Shown piece after piece: positions 6,436-12,905 of a stretch of 12,905 nt of DNA (positions within the stretch are counted from its first letter, which is position 1; each line of letters begins with the position of its first letter). Below the pieces are notes generated by a model, which saw only the letters and a list, made by a program, of their open reading frames with translations, searched no databases and was not told where the DNA came from. Position numbers and translations under genes: made by a program. Origin of the DNA: JAEZKC01 sp046538945 (lineage in GTDB: Bacteria; Fibrobacterota; Chitinivibrionia; Chitinivibrionales; Chitinispirillaceae); contig JBKHHW010000082.1 of the NCBI GenBank assembly GCA_046538945.1, forward strand, positions 1-12,905, read 5' to 3'.

Positions 6436-7395
6436 TTGAGCACTGTTCGAACAAGAATCCTATCTGTTGGCTCATATGTGCCCGAAACAGTATTGACCAA
6501 TAAGCAGATCGAGACGTTTCTCAACACCAGTGATGAATGGATCACCACCAGAACGGGAATAAAAGAGCGGCGCATCGTGCCTAAAGACGGGCAGATCAGC
6601 GCTTCTGAAATGGGTTCAAAAGCGGCCAGGGTCGCTCTTGAACGGGCCGGCCTTTGTGCTTCAGATGTGGACGGTATCGCAGTCGCCACCTTCACCCCCG
6701 ACAACTTCTTTCCATCCACGGCCTGCAGAATACAGTCAGAGCTCGGTTGTGAGGGGGCATTTGCATTCGATCTGAGTGCCGCCTGCGCCGGTTTTGTCTA
6801 CGTTCTGACCGTGGCAAGCAACATGATTCTTTCCGGGCAGGCCAAAACCATGCTCGTGATCGGTTCGGAGGTGATCTCCAAAACTCTTGACTGGACCGAC
6901 CGGGGCACCTGCATTCTTTTCGGAGACGGCGCGGGAGCCGTTGTCCTCCAGGCCCGGGAAGACTCCTCAAAGGGTATACTGTCCAGCTATCTTTCCTCGG
7001 ACGGATCTCTGGGCAACATTCTGCAGCTCCCGGCCTGGGGCGAAAACCGGGTCATGCAGATGAAGGGCAACGAGGTCTTCAAGCACGCAGTCAGGCTGAT
7101 GACGGACGCGTCGCGCAAGGCAGTCAGCAAGGCCGGTCTTTCGATCGAACAGATCGATCTTCTTATCCCCCACCAGGCAAATATCAGAATCATACAGTCC
7201 ATAGCCGAGCAGCTCTCGATCCCCATGTCGAAAGTGGTCACGAACCTGGACAGATACGGCAACACCTCCTCTGCCTCCATTCCGCTTGCTCTGGAAGAGG
7301 CATGGCTTGACGGCAGAGTGAAGGAGGACACGAAAGTGCTCATGGTGGGACTGGGTGGCGGAATAACGGTCGGCAGTGTTGTGGCCACCCTCTGA
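6436..7395 (+). CDS. fabH: 3-oxoacyl-ACP synthase III (KAS III)
   Basis: FabH starts fatty acid chains by condensing an acyl-CoA primer with malonyl-ACP. The 319-residue thiolase-fold protein has the catalytic triad C117 in SAACAGF, H246 in IPHQAN and N276 in RYGNTSSASIP, and the end motif GLGGGITVGSV. The DEWI..RTGI motif near 33-42 is characteristic. The start is TTG at 6436, four bases after the plsX stop, with AAAGG at 6420-6424 upstream; no ATG lies before the conserved region, and the product length fits the family. Tight spacing implies co-transcription with plsX. Primer preference (acetyl or branched) cannot be read from sequence by eye. Confidence 0.96.
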   Translation: MSTVRTRILSVGSYVPETVLTNKQIETFLNTSDEWITTRTGIKERRIVPKDGQISASEMGSKAARVALERAGLCASDVDGIAVATFTPDNFFPSTACRIQSELGCEGAFAFDLSAACAGFVYVLTVASNMILSGQAKTMLVIGSEVISKTLDWTDRGTCILFGDGAGAVVLQAREDSSKGILSSYLSSDGSLGNILQLPAWGENRVMQMKGNEVFKHAVRLMTDASRKAVSKAGLSIEQIDLLIPHQANIRIIQSIAEQLSIPMSKVVTNLDRYGNTSSASIPLALEEAWLDGRVKEDTKVLMVGLGGGITVGSVVATL

Positions 7396-7408
7396 AGTGT
7401 GAAGTTTT

Positions 7409-7447
7409 GAAGGGCACGGCCATTCAAGGTTTTGCCCTTCTGTTATT
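7409..7447 (+). terminator. Possible terminator or attenuator after fabH
   Basis: GAAGGGCA (7409-7416) pairs perfectly with TGCCCTTC (7433-7440), leaving a 16-base loop, and is followed by TGTTATTT, a weak T-rich tail. It could cause partial termination between fabH and fabD or stabilise the upstream message. Confidence 0.4.
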
Positions 7448-7456
7448 TAATAGTAG

Positions 7457-7488
7457 AGAAGAAGTCTTCTGATCCGTTTATAGGATCA
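7457..7488 (+). promoter_or_regulatory. Two abutting small hairpins before fabD
   Basis: AGAAGA-AG-TCTTCT (7457-7470) is immediately followed by TGATCC-GTTTATA-GGATCA (7470-7488), each a 6-base-pair inverted repeat (base 7470 shared). They end about eight bases before the fabD binding site, AAAAGGAG at 7497-7504. They could be operator half-sites or leader RNA structure; no known regulator site is recognised. Confidence 0.3.
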
Positions 7489-7515
7489 TAATCATGAAAA
7501 GGAGTGATATTCTCT

Positions 7516-8439
7516 ATGAAGTGCACCTTTCTTTACCCCGGACAAGGTTCCCAGAGTGTCGGGATGGGAAAAGATCTCCTCGGGGAGTTTCCATCCGCCA
7601 AAGCCAGGTTTGAAGAGGCGGACAGGATTCTTGGCCGGGATCTGAGCCGGATCATTCTGGAGGGACCTCAGGAAGAACTTACAGCCACACAGAACACCCA
7701 GCCCGCGCTTTTTGTGGTGGAATCAGCCATAACGGATATTCTTCTGCAAAAGGGCGTCGAGCCGCAGTTTACCGCCGGCCACAGCCTCGGAGAATACAGC
7801 GCCCTCTATGCCGCCGGATTCATATCCTTCGAAGACGGTCTGAAAACAGTTGCCGCCCGCGGAGAACTCATGTCCCGGGCTGGTGAAGACGCACCGGGCA
7901 CCATGGCGGCGGTTATCGGTCTGGGCAAGGAAAAGATCGCCGAGGTTCTCAAAAATGTCAAAAGCGGCATAGTAGTCCCCGCAAACGAAAACACTCCTGA
8001 ACAGACGGTGATTTCAGGAGAAGTGCAAGCCGTAAACGAAGCCTGCAGCCTGCTGAAGGAAGCCGGTGCCAAGCGGGCGCTGACGCTGCCTGTAAGCGGT
8101 GCATTTCATTCCCCGCTCATGCAGAAAGCCGCCGATGAGTTCAAGTCGGTTCTGGAAACGGTTCAGTTCTCCTCACCCCGGTGTCCGGTCATAGCCAATG
8201 TGACCGCGGAAGCGCAAACCGATCCTGCTGCCGTTAAGGAACTGCTGGTAAAGCAGCTGGTTTCACCTGTTCTCTGGGTGGATTCGATGAACACGCTTGC
8301 CGGCCTCGACCCGGCGTTGTGTGCGGAAGTGGGGCCGGGTTCGGTTCTCAGAGGTTTAGCACGAAAATGTGCACCCGCACTGAATGTTGTTCCCTGTGAC
8401 AGTGCTACTAACATATATTCCTTGCTTACTAAAAACTAA
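7516..8439 (+). CDS. fabD: Malonyl-CoA:ACP transacylase
   Basis: FabD transfers malonyl groups from CoA to ACP, supplying extender units to FabH and FabF. Numbered from ATG 7516, the 307-residue protein shows YPGQGSQ (7-13), nucleophile S90 in GHSLGEY, R115 in AARGELM, H198 in GAFHSPLM and Q247 in KQLVSPVLW, all the expected catalytic positions. ATG 7516 is 11 bases after AAAAGGAG; an in-frame GTG at 7504 overlaps that binding site and is rejected. A 120-base spacer with hairpins separates it from fabH, while fabG follows within 12 bases. Confidence 0.97.
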   Translation: MKCTFLYPGQGSQSVGMGKDLLGEFPSAKARFEEADRILGRDLSRIILEGPQEELTATQNTQPALFVVESAITDILLQKGVEPQFTAGHSLGEYSALYAAGFISFEDGLKTVAARGELMSRAGEDAPGTMAAVIGLGKEKIAEVLKNVKSGIVVPANENTPEQTVISGEVQAVNEACSLLKEAGAKRALTLPVSGAFHSPLMQKAADEFKSVLETVQFSSPRCPVIANVTAEAQTDPAAVKELLVKQLVSPVLWVDSMNTLAGLDPALCAEVGPGSVLRGLARKCAPALNVVPCDSATNIYSLLTKN

Positions 8440-8443
8440 GGAG
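8438..8443 (+). promoter_or_regulatory. Ribosome binding site deciding the fabG GTG start
   Basis: AAGGAG overlaps the fabD stop codon (TAA, 8437-8439) and lies eight bases before GTG 8452. This fixes the non-ATG start and indicates translational coupling of fabD and fabG. Confidence 0.75.
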
Positions 8444-8451
8444 CATACAAG

Positions 8452-9195
8452 GTGATAGACCTTTCTTCTAAAAAAGCCCTGGTTACCGGTTCCGGACGGG
8501 GAATCGGCAGAGAAATCGCCCTCAAACTTGCCAAAGCGGGGGCGGATGTAGCTATCAGCGACATCGACCTGGAGACTGCGAAACAGACCGCGGGAGAGAT
8601 CGAGGCAATGGGACGCAGGTCGCTTGCGGTTGCAGCCGACGTGTCCAAAGCTGATGATGTGAAGAAGATGATTGCCGCGGTTGTGGAGGGTTTTTCCGGC
8701 ATTGACATCCTTGTCAACAATGCAGGTATCACCCGCGACGGTCTTATCATGAGAATGAAGGAGGAGGACTGGGATGCGGTTCTCAACATCAATCTCAAGA
8801 GCGCCTTTTTGTGCTGTCGGGAAGTAGTCAGACCCATGATGAAGGCCCGGTCGGGAAAAATCATAAACATCGCATCCGTGGTGGGTCTCATGGGCAATGC
8901 CGGCCAGGCCAACTATTCCGCATCGAAGGCGGGAATGATCGGGCTCACCAAAACTCTGGCCAAGGAGTTCGCGGCGCGTTCAATCAACGTGAATGCGGTT
9001 GCGCCCGGTTTCATCAAGACGGCCATGACCGACAAACTCACCGATTCGGAGAAGGAAAAGCTGTCAAGCCACATTCCGATGCAGAAACTCGGAAGTCCCG
9101 ATGACGTTGCCAACAGTGTGCTTTTTCTGAGTTCTTCACTGTCCGACTACATCACGGGGCAGGTCCTGACCGTGGATGGCGGGCTTGTCATGTAG
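8452..9195 (+). CDS. fabG: 3-oxoacyl-ACP reductase
   Basis: FabG reduces 3-oxoacyl-ACP to 3-hydroxyacyl-ACP with NADPH. The 247-residue classical short-chain dehydrogenase shows the Rossmann motif TGSGRGIG (12-19), NNAG (89-92), N114 in LNINLKS, S142 in IASVVG and Y155-x3-K159 in NYSASKAG, so the full Asn-Ser-Tyr-Lys tetrad is present. The C-terminal TGQVLTVDGGLVM is typical of the family. It starts with GTG at 8452, supported by AAGGAG overlapping the fabD stop. Other short-chain dehydrogenases look alike, but its place between fabD and acpP makes FabG near certain. Confidence 0.97.
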   Translation: MIDLSSKKALVTGSGRGIGREIALKLAKAGADVAISDIDLETAKQTAGEIEAMGRRSLAVAADVSKADDVKKMIAAVVEGFSGIDILVNNAGITRDGLIMRMKEEDWDAVLNINLKSAFLCCREVVRPMMKARSGKIINIASVVGLMGNAGQANYSASKAGMIGLTKTLAKEFAARSINVNAVAPGFIKTAMTDKLTDSEKEKLSSHIPMQKLGSPDDVANSVLFLSSSLSDYITGQVLTVDGGLVM

Positions 9196-9245
9196 AGTGG
9201 TATTAATCATTTTATATCATCACTTAGACCAGTAGTTCTCTTTCG

Positions 9246-9252
9246 AAAGGAG
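9246..9252 (+). promoter_or_regulatory. Strong ribosome binding site deciding the acpP GTG start
   Basis: AAAGGAG lies six bases before GTG 9259 but 15 bases before the next in-frame ATG at 9268. Good spacing and alignment of the N-terminus with other acyl carrier proteins favour GTG. The bases before it (about 9200-9220) are AT-rich and could hold an extra acpP promoter, but no -35/-10 pair is well spaced. Confidence 0.75.
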
Positions 9253-9258
9253 TTAGTT

Positions 9259-9492
9259 GTGAGCGAGATGGAATCCAAAGTAAAGCAGATCATTGCTGAA
9301 AAACTTGGTGTCAGCGAAGATAAAATCAGCCCAACCGCCTCATTTGTGGACGATCTTGGTGCCGATTCACTCGACCAGGTTGAACTCATCATGGCTTTCG
9401 AGGATGCGTTCGAGGTTGAGATCCCTGACGAAGATGCGGAGAAGATGCGTACAGTCAAGGATGCTCTCGAGTATCTTTCAAGCAAAGTCTGA
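9259..9492 (+). CDS. acpP: Acyl carrier protein
   Basis: A 77-residue acidic four-helix carrier that holds growing acyl chains on a 4'-phosphopantetheine arm. The attachment site is S37 in the invariant GADSLDQVELI (34-44). The N-terminus MSEMESKVKQII aligns residue for residue with other ACPs when GTG 9259 is used, and the end TVKDALEYLSSKV is typical. It follows fabG after 63 bases and is followed by a strong hairpin that may protect or end its abundant message. Confidence 0.98.
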   Translation: MSEMESKVKQIIAEKLGVSEDKISPTASFVDDLGADSLDQVELIMAFEDAFEVEIPDEDAEKMRTVKDALEYLSSKV

Positions 9493-9506
9493 TTATAGAC
9501 TTACAA

Positions 9507-9543
9507 AAGGCTCTTTGGCCTCCCTAAGGGTTCAAAGAGCCTT
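9507..9543 (+). terminator. Strong hairpin after acpP, terminator-like but lacking a T-tract
   Basis: AAGGCTCTTTG (9507-9517) pairs perfectly with CAAAGAGCCTT (9533-9543), 11 base pairs, with a possible inner CCC/GGG stem in the 15-base loop. It starts 14 bases after the acpP stop. The downstream bases (TACCCAAACC) are not T-rich, so a role in mRNA 3'-end stabilisation, or partial termination that lowers fabF relative to acpP, is more likely than full termination. Confidence 0.55.
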
Positions 9544-9577
9544 ACCCAAACCGGTTTTACACTCCGTGATGACCTTC

Positions 9578-9628
9578 CGGGAGATTCAGTACCCCTGACG
9601 TACATTTCTGTTCCCGCTGAATCTGCCG
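9578..9628 (+). promoter_or_regulatory. Long inverted repeat in the fabF leader
   Basis: CGGGAGATTCAG (9578-9589) and CTGAATCTGCCG (9617-9628) pair at 11 of 12 positions around a 27-base loop. It lies in the 198-base acpP-fabF spacer, which also holds the palindrome AAACCGGTTT (9548-9557) and the 5-1-5 palindrome ACGCA-A-TGCGT (9653-9663). The spacer has no gene. The repeat may be leader RNA structure or an operator for separate control of fabF. Confidence 0.4.
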
Positions 9629-9690
9629 AAAAATCATCGTATCGGAACAATGACGCAATGCGTTTCTAGACAGCAAGGGAAGTTTTTTTC

Positions 9691-10950
9691 ATGACACGAA
9701 GAGTAGTTGTTACAGGGCTGGGTGTGACAAGTCCGGTCGGCAATGATGTGAAAACATTCTGGAAATCCCTCTGTGAGGGAAAGTCCGGCCTTGATTATGT
9801 GAGTGCTTTCGATATTTCAGATTACACCAGCAAAATTGCCGGTGAAGTCAGAGACATAGATTTCAGTCAGTATGTTGATCTGAAGGAAGTCAGGAGAACG
9901 GACAGAACAATACTCCTTTCGCTTGCCGCCGCTGACGAGGCGCTGAAAGATTCCGGACTCGACCTGTCCGCTGCTGATCTGGACCGTATCGGAGTGATAG
10001 TCGGTTCGGGAGTCGGCGGACTCCGGACCCTTGAGGACGAACATACGAAAATGATGCAGCGTGGCCCCGGCCGGGTTTCGCCGTTTCTCATTCCGATGAT
10101 GATTTCAGATATGCCGGCGGGACGTATTTCAATGAAATATGGACTGAAGGGGCCCAATTACGCGGTGGTGAGCGCCTGCGCCTCCGCCGCCCATTCCATC
10201 GGGGATGCCTTCATGGCTCTCAAATGCGGAATGATGGATGCGGTGGTGGCCGGAGGAACGGAAGCTGCCATCACTCCCCTTGCCTTTGCCGGCTTCTGTG
10301 CGATGAAAGCCCTTTCCACCAGAAACGACAATCCCCGGAAGGCAAGTTCGCCTTTTGACCTGAAGCGTGACGGGTTCGTGATGGGAGAGGGTTCAGGAAT
10401 AGTGATTCTTGAAACTCTGGAACATGCTCTCGAGCGCGGAGCGAAAATCTACGGTGAGATGGTAAGCTACGGTGCAAGCGGAGATGCTTTTCACCTGTCC
10501 CATCCGGCGCCGGAGGGCACGGGAGCGCAGGCGGCCATGAAGATGGCTCTTGATACCGCCGGGATCTCCCCCACTGATATCGACTACATCAACGCTCACG
10601 GGACATCGACTCCTCTCAACGACAAATATGAATCAATCGCCATAAGAAAAGTCTTTAAAGAAGCATCGGAAAAGGTCAACGTAAGTTCCACCAAATCCAT
10701 GACCGGACATCTTCTCGGTGCTTCCGGAGGAATCGAATTCATCGCTTCAATTATGGCGATCCGGGACGGAATCGTTCCCCCGACGATAAACTACGATGAC
10801 CCCGACCCTGAATGCGGAGATCTCAATTTCACTCCCAACCAGGCGGTCAGAAAAGAAATCCGGTACGCCATGACTAACTCTTTTGGGTTCGGCGGCCATA
10901 ACGCTTCAATCATTATCCGGAAATATGAATCCCCTGAGGCCGGTCAGTAA
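9691..10950 (+). CDS. fabF: 3-oxoacyl-ACP synthase II (KAS II)
   Basis: FabF condenses acyl-ACP with malonyl-ACP in chain elongation, and in known bacteria drives temperature-dependent unsaturated chain extension. The 419-residue protein has the full catalytic set: C163 in SACASAAH, H303 in NAHGTSTPLND, K335 in STKSMTGH and H340 in the same motif. The N-terminal RRVVVTGLGVTSPVGN and C-terminal TNSFGFGGHNAS are standard. ATG 9691 follows AAGGGA (9675-9680) with ten bases that include seven T. The rnc start lies inside its last 26 bases. Confidence 0.98.
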   Translation: MTRRVVVTGLGVTSPVGNDVKTFWKSLCEGKSGLDYVSAFDISDYTSKIAGEVRDIDFSQYVDLKEVRRTDRTILLSLAAADEALKDSGLDLSAADLDRIGVIVGSGVGGLRTLEDEHTKMMQRGPGRVSPFLIPMMISDMPAGRISMKYGLKGPNYAVVSACASAAHSIGDAFMALKCGMMDAVVAGGTEAAITPLAFAGFCAMKALSTRNDNPRKASSPFDLKRDGFVMGEGSGIVILETLEHALERGAKIYGEMVSYGASGDAFHLSHPAPEGTGAQAAMKMALDTAGISPTDIDYINAHGTSTPLNDKYESIAIRKVFKEASEKVNVSSTKSMTGHLLGASGGIEFIASIMAIRDGIVPPTINYDDPDPECGDLNFTPNQAVRKEIRYAMTNSFGFGGHNASIIIRKYESPEAGQ

Positions 10951-11716
10951 TCTTTTCAAATCCGTTTTCCGCAAGGACAAAGCCGGCAGTGCCGGCTCCC
11001 TTGACAGACTTCAGCAGGCGGTCGGGTACAAATTCCATTCCGAGCCACTGCTCAGGCAGGCCCTCACCCACAAGTCTTTCATCAGCCCGGAAGACACCAA
11101 GGGTCTGCTCTCGAATGAACGACTGGAGTTTCTGGGGGATGCCGTGCTCAACTGTCTGGTTACGGAACATCTGTATCTGATGCATCCGGACAAAAGCGAG
11201 GGACAGCTTTCGAAAATCAAGTCTCTTGTCGTAAGCCGCAAGATCCTGGGAGAACTGGCGCAGAGCCTTGGCCTGGGCACGTTTCTGATCGTGGGGTTAT
11301 CAGAGGAGAAATCGGGCGGACGATCCAGGATATCTACCCTATCAAACGCATTCGAAGCAGTTCTGGGGGCAATGTACCTTGACGGAGGCCTTGAACCCTG
11401 CAAATCGTTTCTCAGCAGGATTCTGTTCGGTAAAATCGGAGATTTCCTTAAAGACGAAAGCAACATAAATTACAAAAGCAGAATACTTGAAATGGCCCAG
11501 CGGGACGGATTCGGAATTCCCCGCTACGTCACCGTTTCCACAAGCGGCCCCGACCATGCCAAGGAATTCAGGGTCAGAATCGAGATCGCGGGTGTTCCCC
11601 TGGGAGAGGGAACCGGAACGAACAAAAAAATCGCCCAGCAGCTTGCAGCTCAGAATGCCACCTTGAACTATGATAAAGAGCACATATTATCTCACCAAAG
11701 GAGAACAGAAGGATGA
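10925..11716 (+). CDS. rnc: Ribonuclease III
   Basis: RNase III cuts double-stranded RNA, including rRNA precursors and hairpins in messages. Numbered from ATG 10925, the 263-residue protein has the signature NERLEFLGDAVLN (64-76; E65, E68, D72), QLSKIKSLVVS (94-104), NAFEAVLGAMYLDGG (141-155; E144) and a C-terminal double-stranded RNA-binding domain (about 183-249) with GxGTNKKIAQQLAAQNA. The position usually held by a metal-binding Asp, three before E144, is N141. An N-terminal basic extension of about 25 residues precedes the catalytic domain. The start is inside fabF with only a weak binding site (GGA), suggesting coupled translation; TTG 10883 is an unlikely alternative. Its end overlaps the next gene as ATGA. 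Confidence 0.95.
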   Translation: MNPLRPVSNLFKSVFRKDKAGSAGSLDRLQQAVGYKFHSEPLLRQALTHKSFISPEDTKGLLSNERLEFLGDAVLNCLVTEHLYLMHPDKSEGQLSKIKSLVVSRKILGELAQSLGLGTFLIVGLSEEKSGGRSRISTLSNAFEAVLGAMYLDGGLEPCKSFLSRILFGKIGDFLKDESNINYKSRILEMAQRDGFGIPRYVTVSTSGPDHAKEFRVRIEIAGVPLGEGTGTNKKIAQQLAAQNATLNYDKEHILSHQRRTEG

Positions 11717-12864
11717 ATTACTTTCTCAGTGAAGAACAACAGATGATCGTGGAAACCGCCCGCGAAATCGCACAGAAGAAGATCCTGCCGGTCAGAGAGA
11801 AGTACGACCATGAAGGTATCTTTCCATGGGATGTGGTGAAGGCACTTGCCGAAGCGGATATGTGCGGACTCTATATCCCCGAACAGTACGGCGGTTTCGG
11901 CGGAGGAGTCATGGAGCTGTGTCTTGCTGTCGAGGAACTGTCGAAAATTGACGGCGGTATCTCTCTTGCCATGGCCGCGACCGCGCTGGGAACGTTCCCC
12001 ATCCTTCTTCACGCTTCAGAGGAGCAGAAACAGAAGTACCTTCCCGGTATAGCTGCGGGTGAAACCATCGCCGCTTTCGGTCTGACCGAAGCCAATGCCG
12101 GTTCCGATGCTCTGGGCATGAAGACCACAGCTGTTCTTGATGGCGATCACTATGTGATTAACGGCACCAAGCAGTGGATCACCAACGGGGAAAACGCCCA
12201 GGTCTATACCGTTTTTGCCAAAACGAATCCGGCCAAGGGTGCCAGAGGTATTTCATGCTTCATTATCGAAAAGGGAACTCCCGGTTTCACTTTCGGAAAG
12301 CATGAAGACAAGATGGGAATCAGAGCTTCAAGCACCACCGAGCTTATTTTCCAGGACTGCCGCATTCCCAAGAGTGCGCTTCTGGGCAGAGAGGGCATGG
12401 GGTCAATTGTGGCAATCCACACCCTCAACAATTCCCGTCCCGGCGTAGGATCGCAGGCTCTGGGTATCGCAGCCGGTGCTCTCGATGATGCGGTCAAGTA
12501 CTCACGCGAGCGTGTCCAGTTCGGAGCGACGATCTCCTCCTTCCAGGCCGTCCAGCACATGCTGGCCGACATGGCCACCGAGGTGGAAGCGGCCCGTGCG
12601 CTTCTTTACGCAACAGCCCGCATGATCGATGCCGGTGCCAAGAACTTCGCCAAGGAATCAGCCATGTCAAAGCTCTTCTGCTCCGATGTGGCCATGAAGG
12701 TGACCGTGGATGCCCTTCAGGTAATGGGCGGATACGGATACATGAGAGAGTACCCCATGGAGAAGAGAATGCGTGATGCCAAGATCACTCAGATCTATGA
12801 AGGTACCAATCAGATCCAGAGAAATGAGATTGCGCTGCAGCTTATCAAGTCTGCTGCTGTGTGA
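11713..12864 (+). CDS. Acyl-CoA dehydrogenase, short-chain/butyryl-type
   Basis: A 383-residue FAD enzyme that oxidises an acyl-CoA to the 2-enoyl-CoA and passes electrons to an electron-transfer flavoprotein, or works in the reducing direction in butyrate-type fermenters. Visible signatures are AFGLTEANAGSDA (121-133) and QWITNG (154-159) for flavin binding, RASSTTEL (204-211), RERVQFG (265-271), QVMGGYGYMREYPMEK (336-351) and catalytic base E363 in IYEGTNQIQ. Overall pattern is closest to short-chain and butyryl-CoA dehydrogenases; chain length is not proved. ATG 11713 overlaps the rnc stop (ATGA) and has AAAGGAG at 11697-11703, nine bases upstream, so it is co-transcribed with rnc. No etf genes are visible; the window ends 41 bases later. 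Confidence 0.95.
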   Translation: MNYFLSEEQQMIVETAREIAQKKILPVREKYDHEGIFPWDVVKALAEADMCGLYIPEQYGGFGGGVMELCLAVEELSKIDGGISLAMAATALGTFPILLHASEEQKQKYLPGIAAGETIAAFGLTEANAGSDALGMKTTAVLDGDHYVINGTKQWITNGENAQVYTVFAKTNPAKGARGISCFIIEKGTPGFTFGKHEDKMGIRASSTTELIFQDCRIPKSALLGREGMGSIVAIHTLNNSRPGVGSQALGIAAGALDDAVKYSRERVQFGATISSFQAVQHMLADMATEVEAARALLYATARMIDAGAKNFAKESAMSKLFCSDVAMKVTVDALQVMGGYGYMREYPMEKRMRDAKITQIYEGTNQIQRNEIALQLIKSAAV

Positions 12865-12905
12865 GATTGGATGTAAGCTGTATTTTTCGGGAAAACGGGC
12901 GCGAG
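12865..12905. other. Window end, non-coding
   Basis: The 41 bases after the acyl-CoA dehydrogenase stop contain no gene start that continues and no hairpin I can support. Whether another gene follows cannot be seen. Confidence 0.5.

Noticed and set aside
8436..8912. 158-codon minus-strand frame opposite fabG
   Set aside because: Antisense shadow of fabG, whose catalytic tetrad is complete on the + strand.
1..12905. CRISPR arrays, tRNA/rRNA genes, insertion sequences, toxin-antitoxin or phage genes
   Set aside because: Looked for repeat arrays, cloverleaf-like regions, transposase or integrase motifs and found none; the window is housekeeping plus a few single genes.

Overview
The window looks like an ordinary chromosomal segment of a free-living bacterium of roughly balanced base composition, densely packed and almost entirely on the + strand. 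It carries a secreted family-5 cellulase, an orphan protein, a VOC-family protein, 3-dehydroquinate synthase, and then a classical type II fatty acid synthesis cluster (yceD-rpmF-plsX-fabH-fabD-fabG-acpP-fabF-rnc) ending in an acyl-CoA dehydrogenase. The core cluster order is shared by many bacterial phyla, so it does not place the organism. A secreted cellulase with a lysine-rich tail and an Asn in place of one RNase III metal ligand would fit a cellulose-degrading, Gram-negative lineage (Fibrobacterota/Bacteroidota-like), but that is a low-confidence guess.

Layout. 28-1074 is the exported GH5 endoglucanase. 1075-1377 shows no convincing gene. 1378-2721 is a 447-residue cytosolic protein of no family I recognise; its 3' end overlaps by 8 bases the convergent VOC-family gene (3100-2714, minus strand). 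The VOC gene and aroB are divergent, and a perfect 7-1-7 palindrome lies between them. aroB (best start 3261) ends in a weak terminator-like hairpin. From 4594 to 12864 ten genes run head to tail.

How the genes work together. YceD and ribosomal protein L32 link 23S rRNA/ribosome synthesis to lipid synthesis. FabD loads malonyl groups onto AcpP, FabH starts chains, FabF elongates them, FabG reduces the 3-keto intermediates, and PlsX moves finished acyl chains from ACP to phosphate for phospholipid synthesis. RNase III and the acyl-CoA dehydrogenase follow with overlapping reading frames. No dehydratase (fabZ/fabA) or enoyl-ACP reductase (fabI/K/L/V) is in the window, so the cycle is completed elsewhere.

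The most unusual layer is between and within the genes. Perfect or near-perfect hairpins without U-tracts sit in the yceD-rpmF, fabH-fabD and acpP-fabF spacers. fabH, fabG and acpP start with TTG or GTG. PlsX is divergent at several normally invariant motifs, YceD lacks its terminal CPxCG knuckle, and the VOC protein lacks one metal ligand. I see no CRISPR array, RNA gene, insertion sequence, prophage or defence system, and no clear previously undescribed system; the 447-residue orphan is the only candidate of unknown function.
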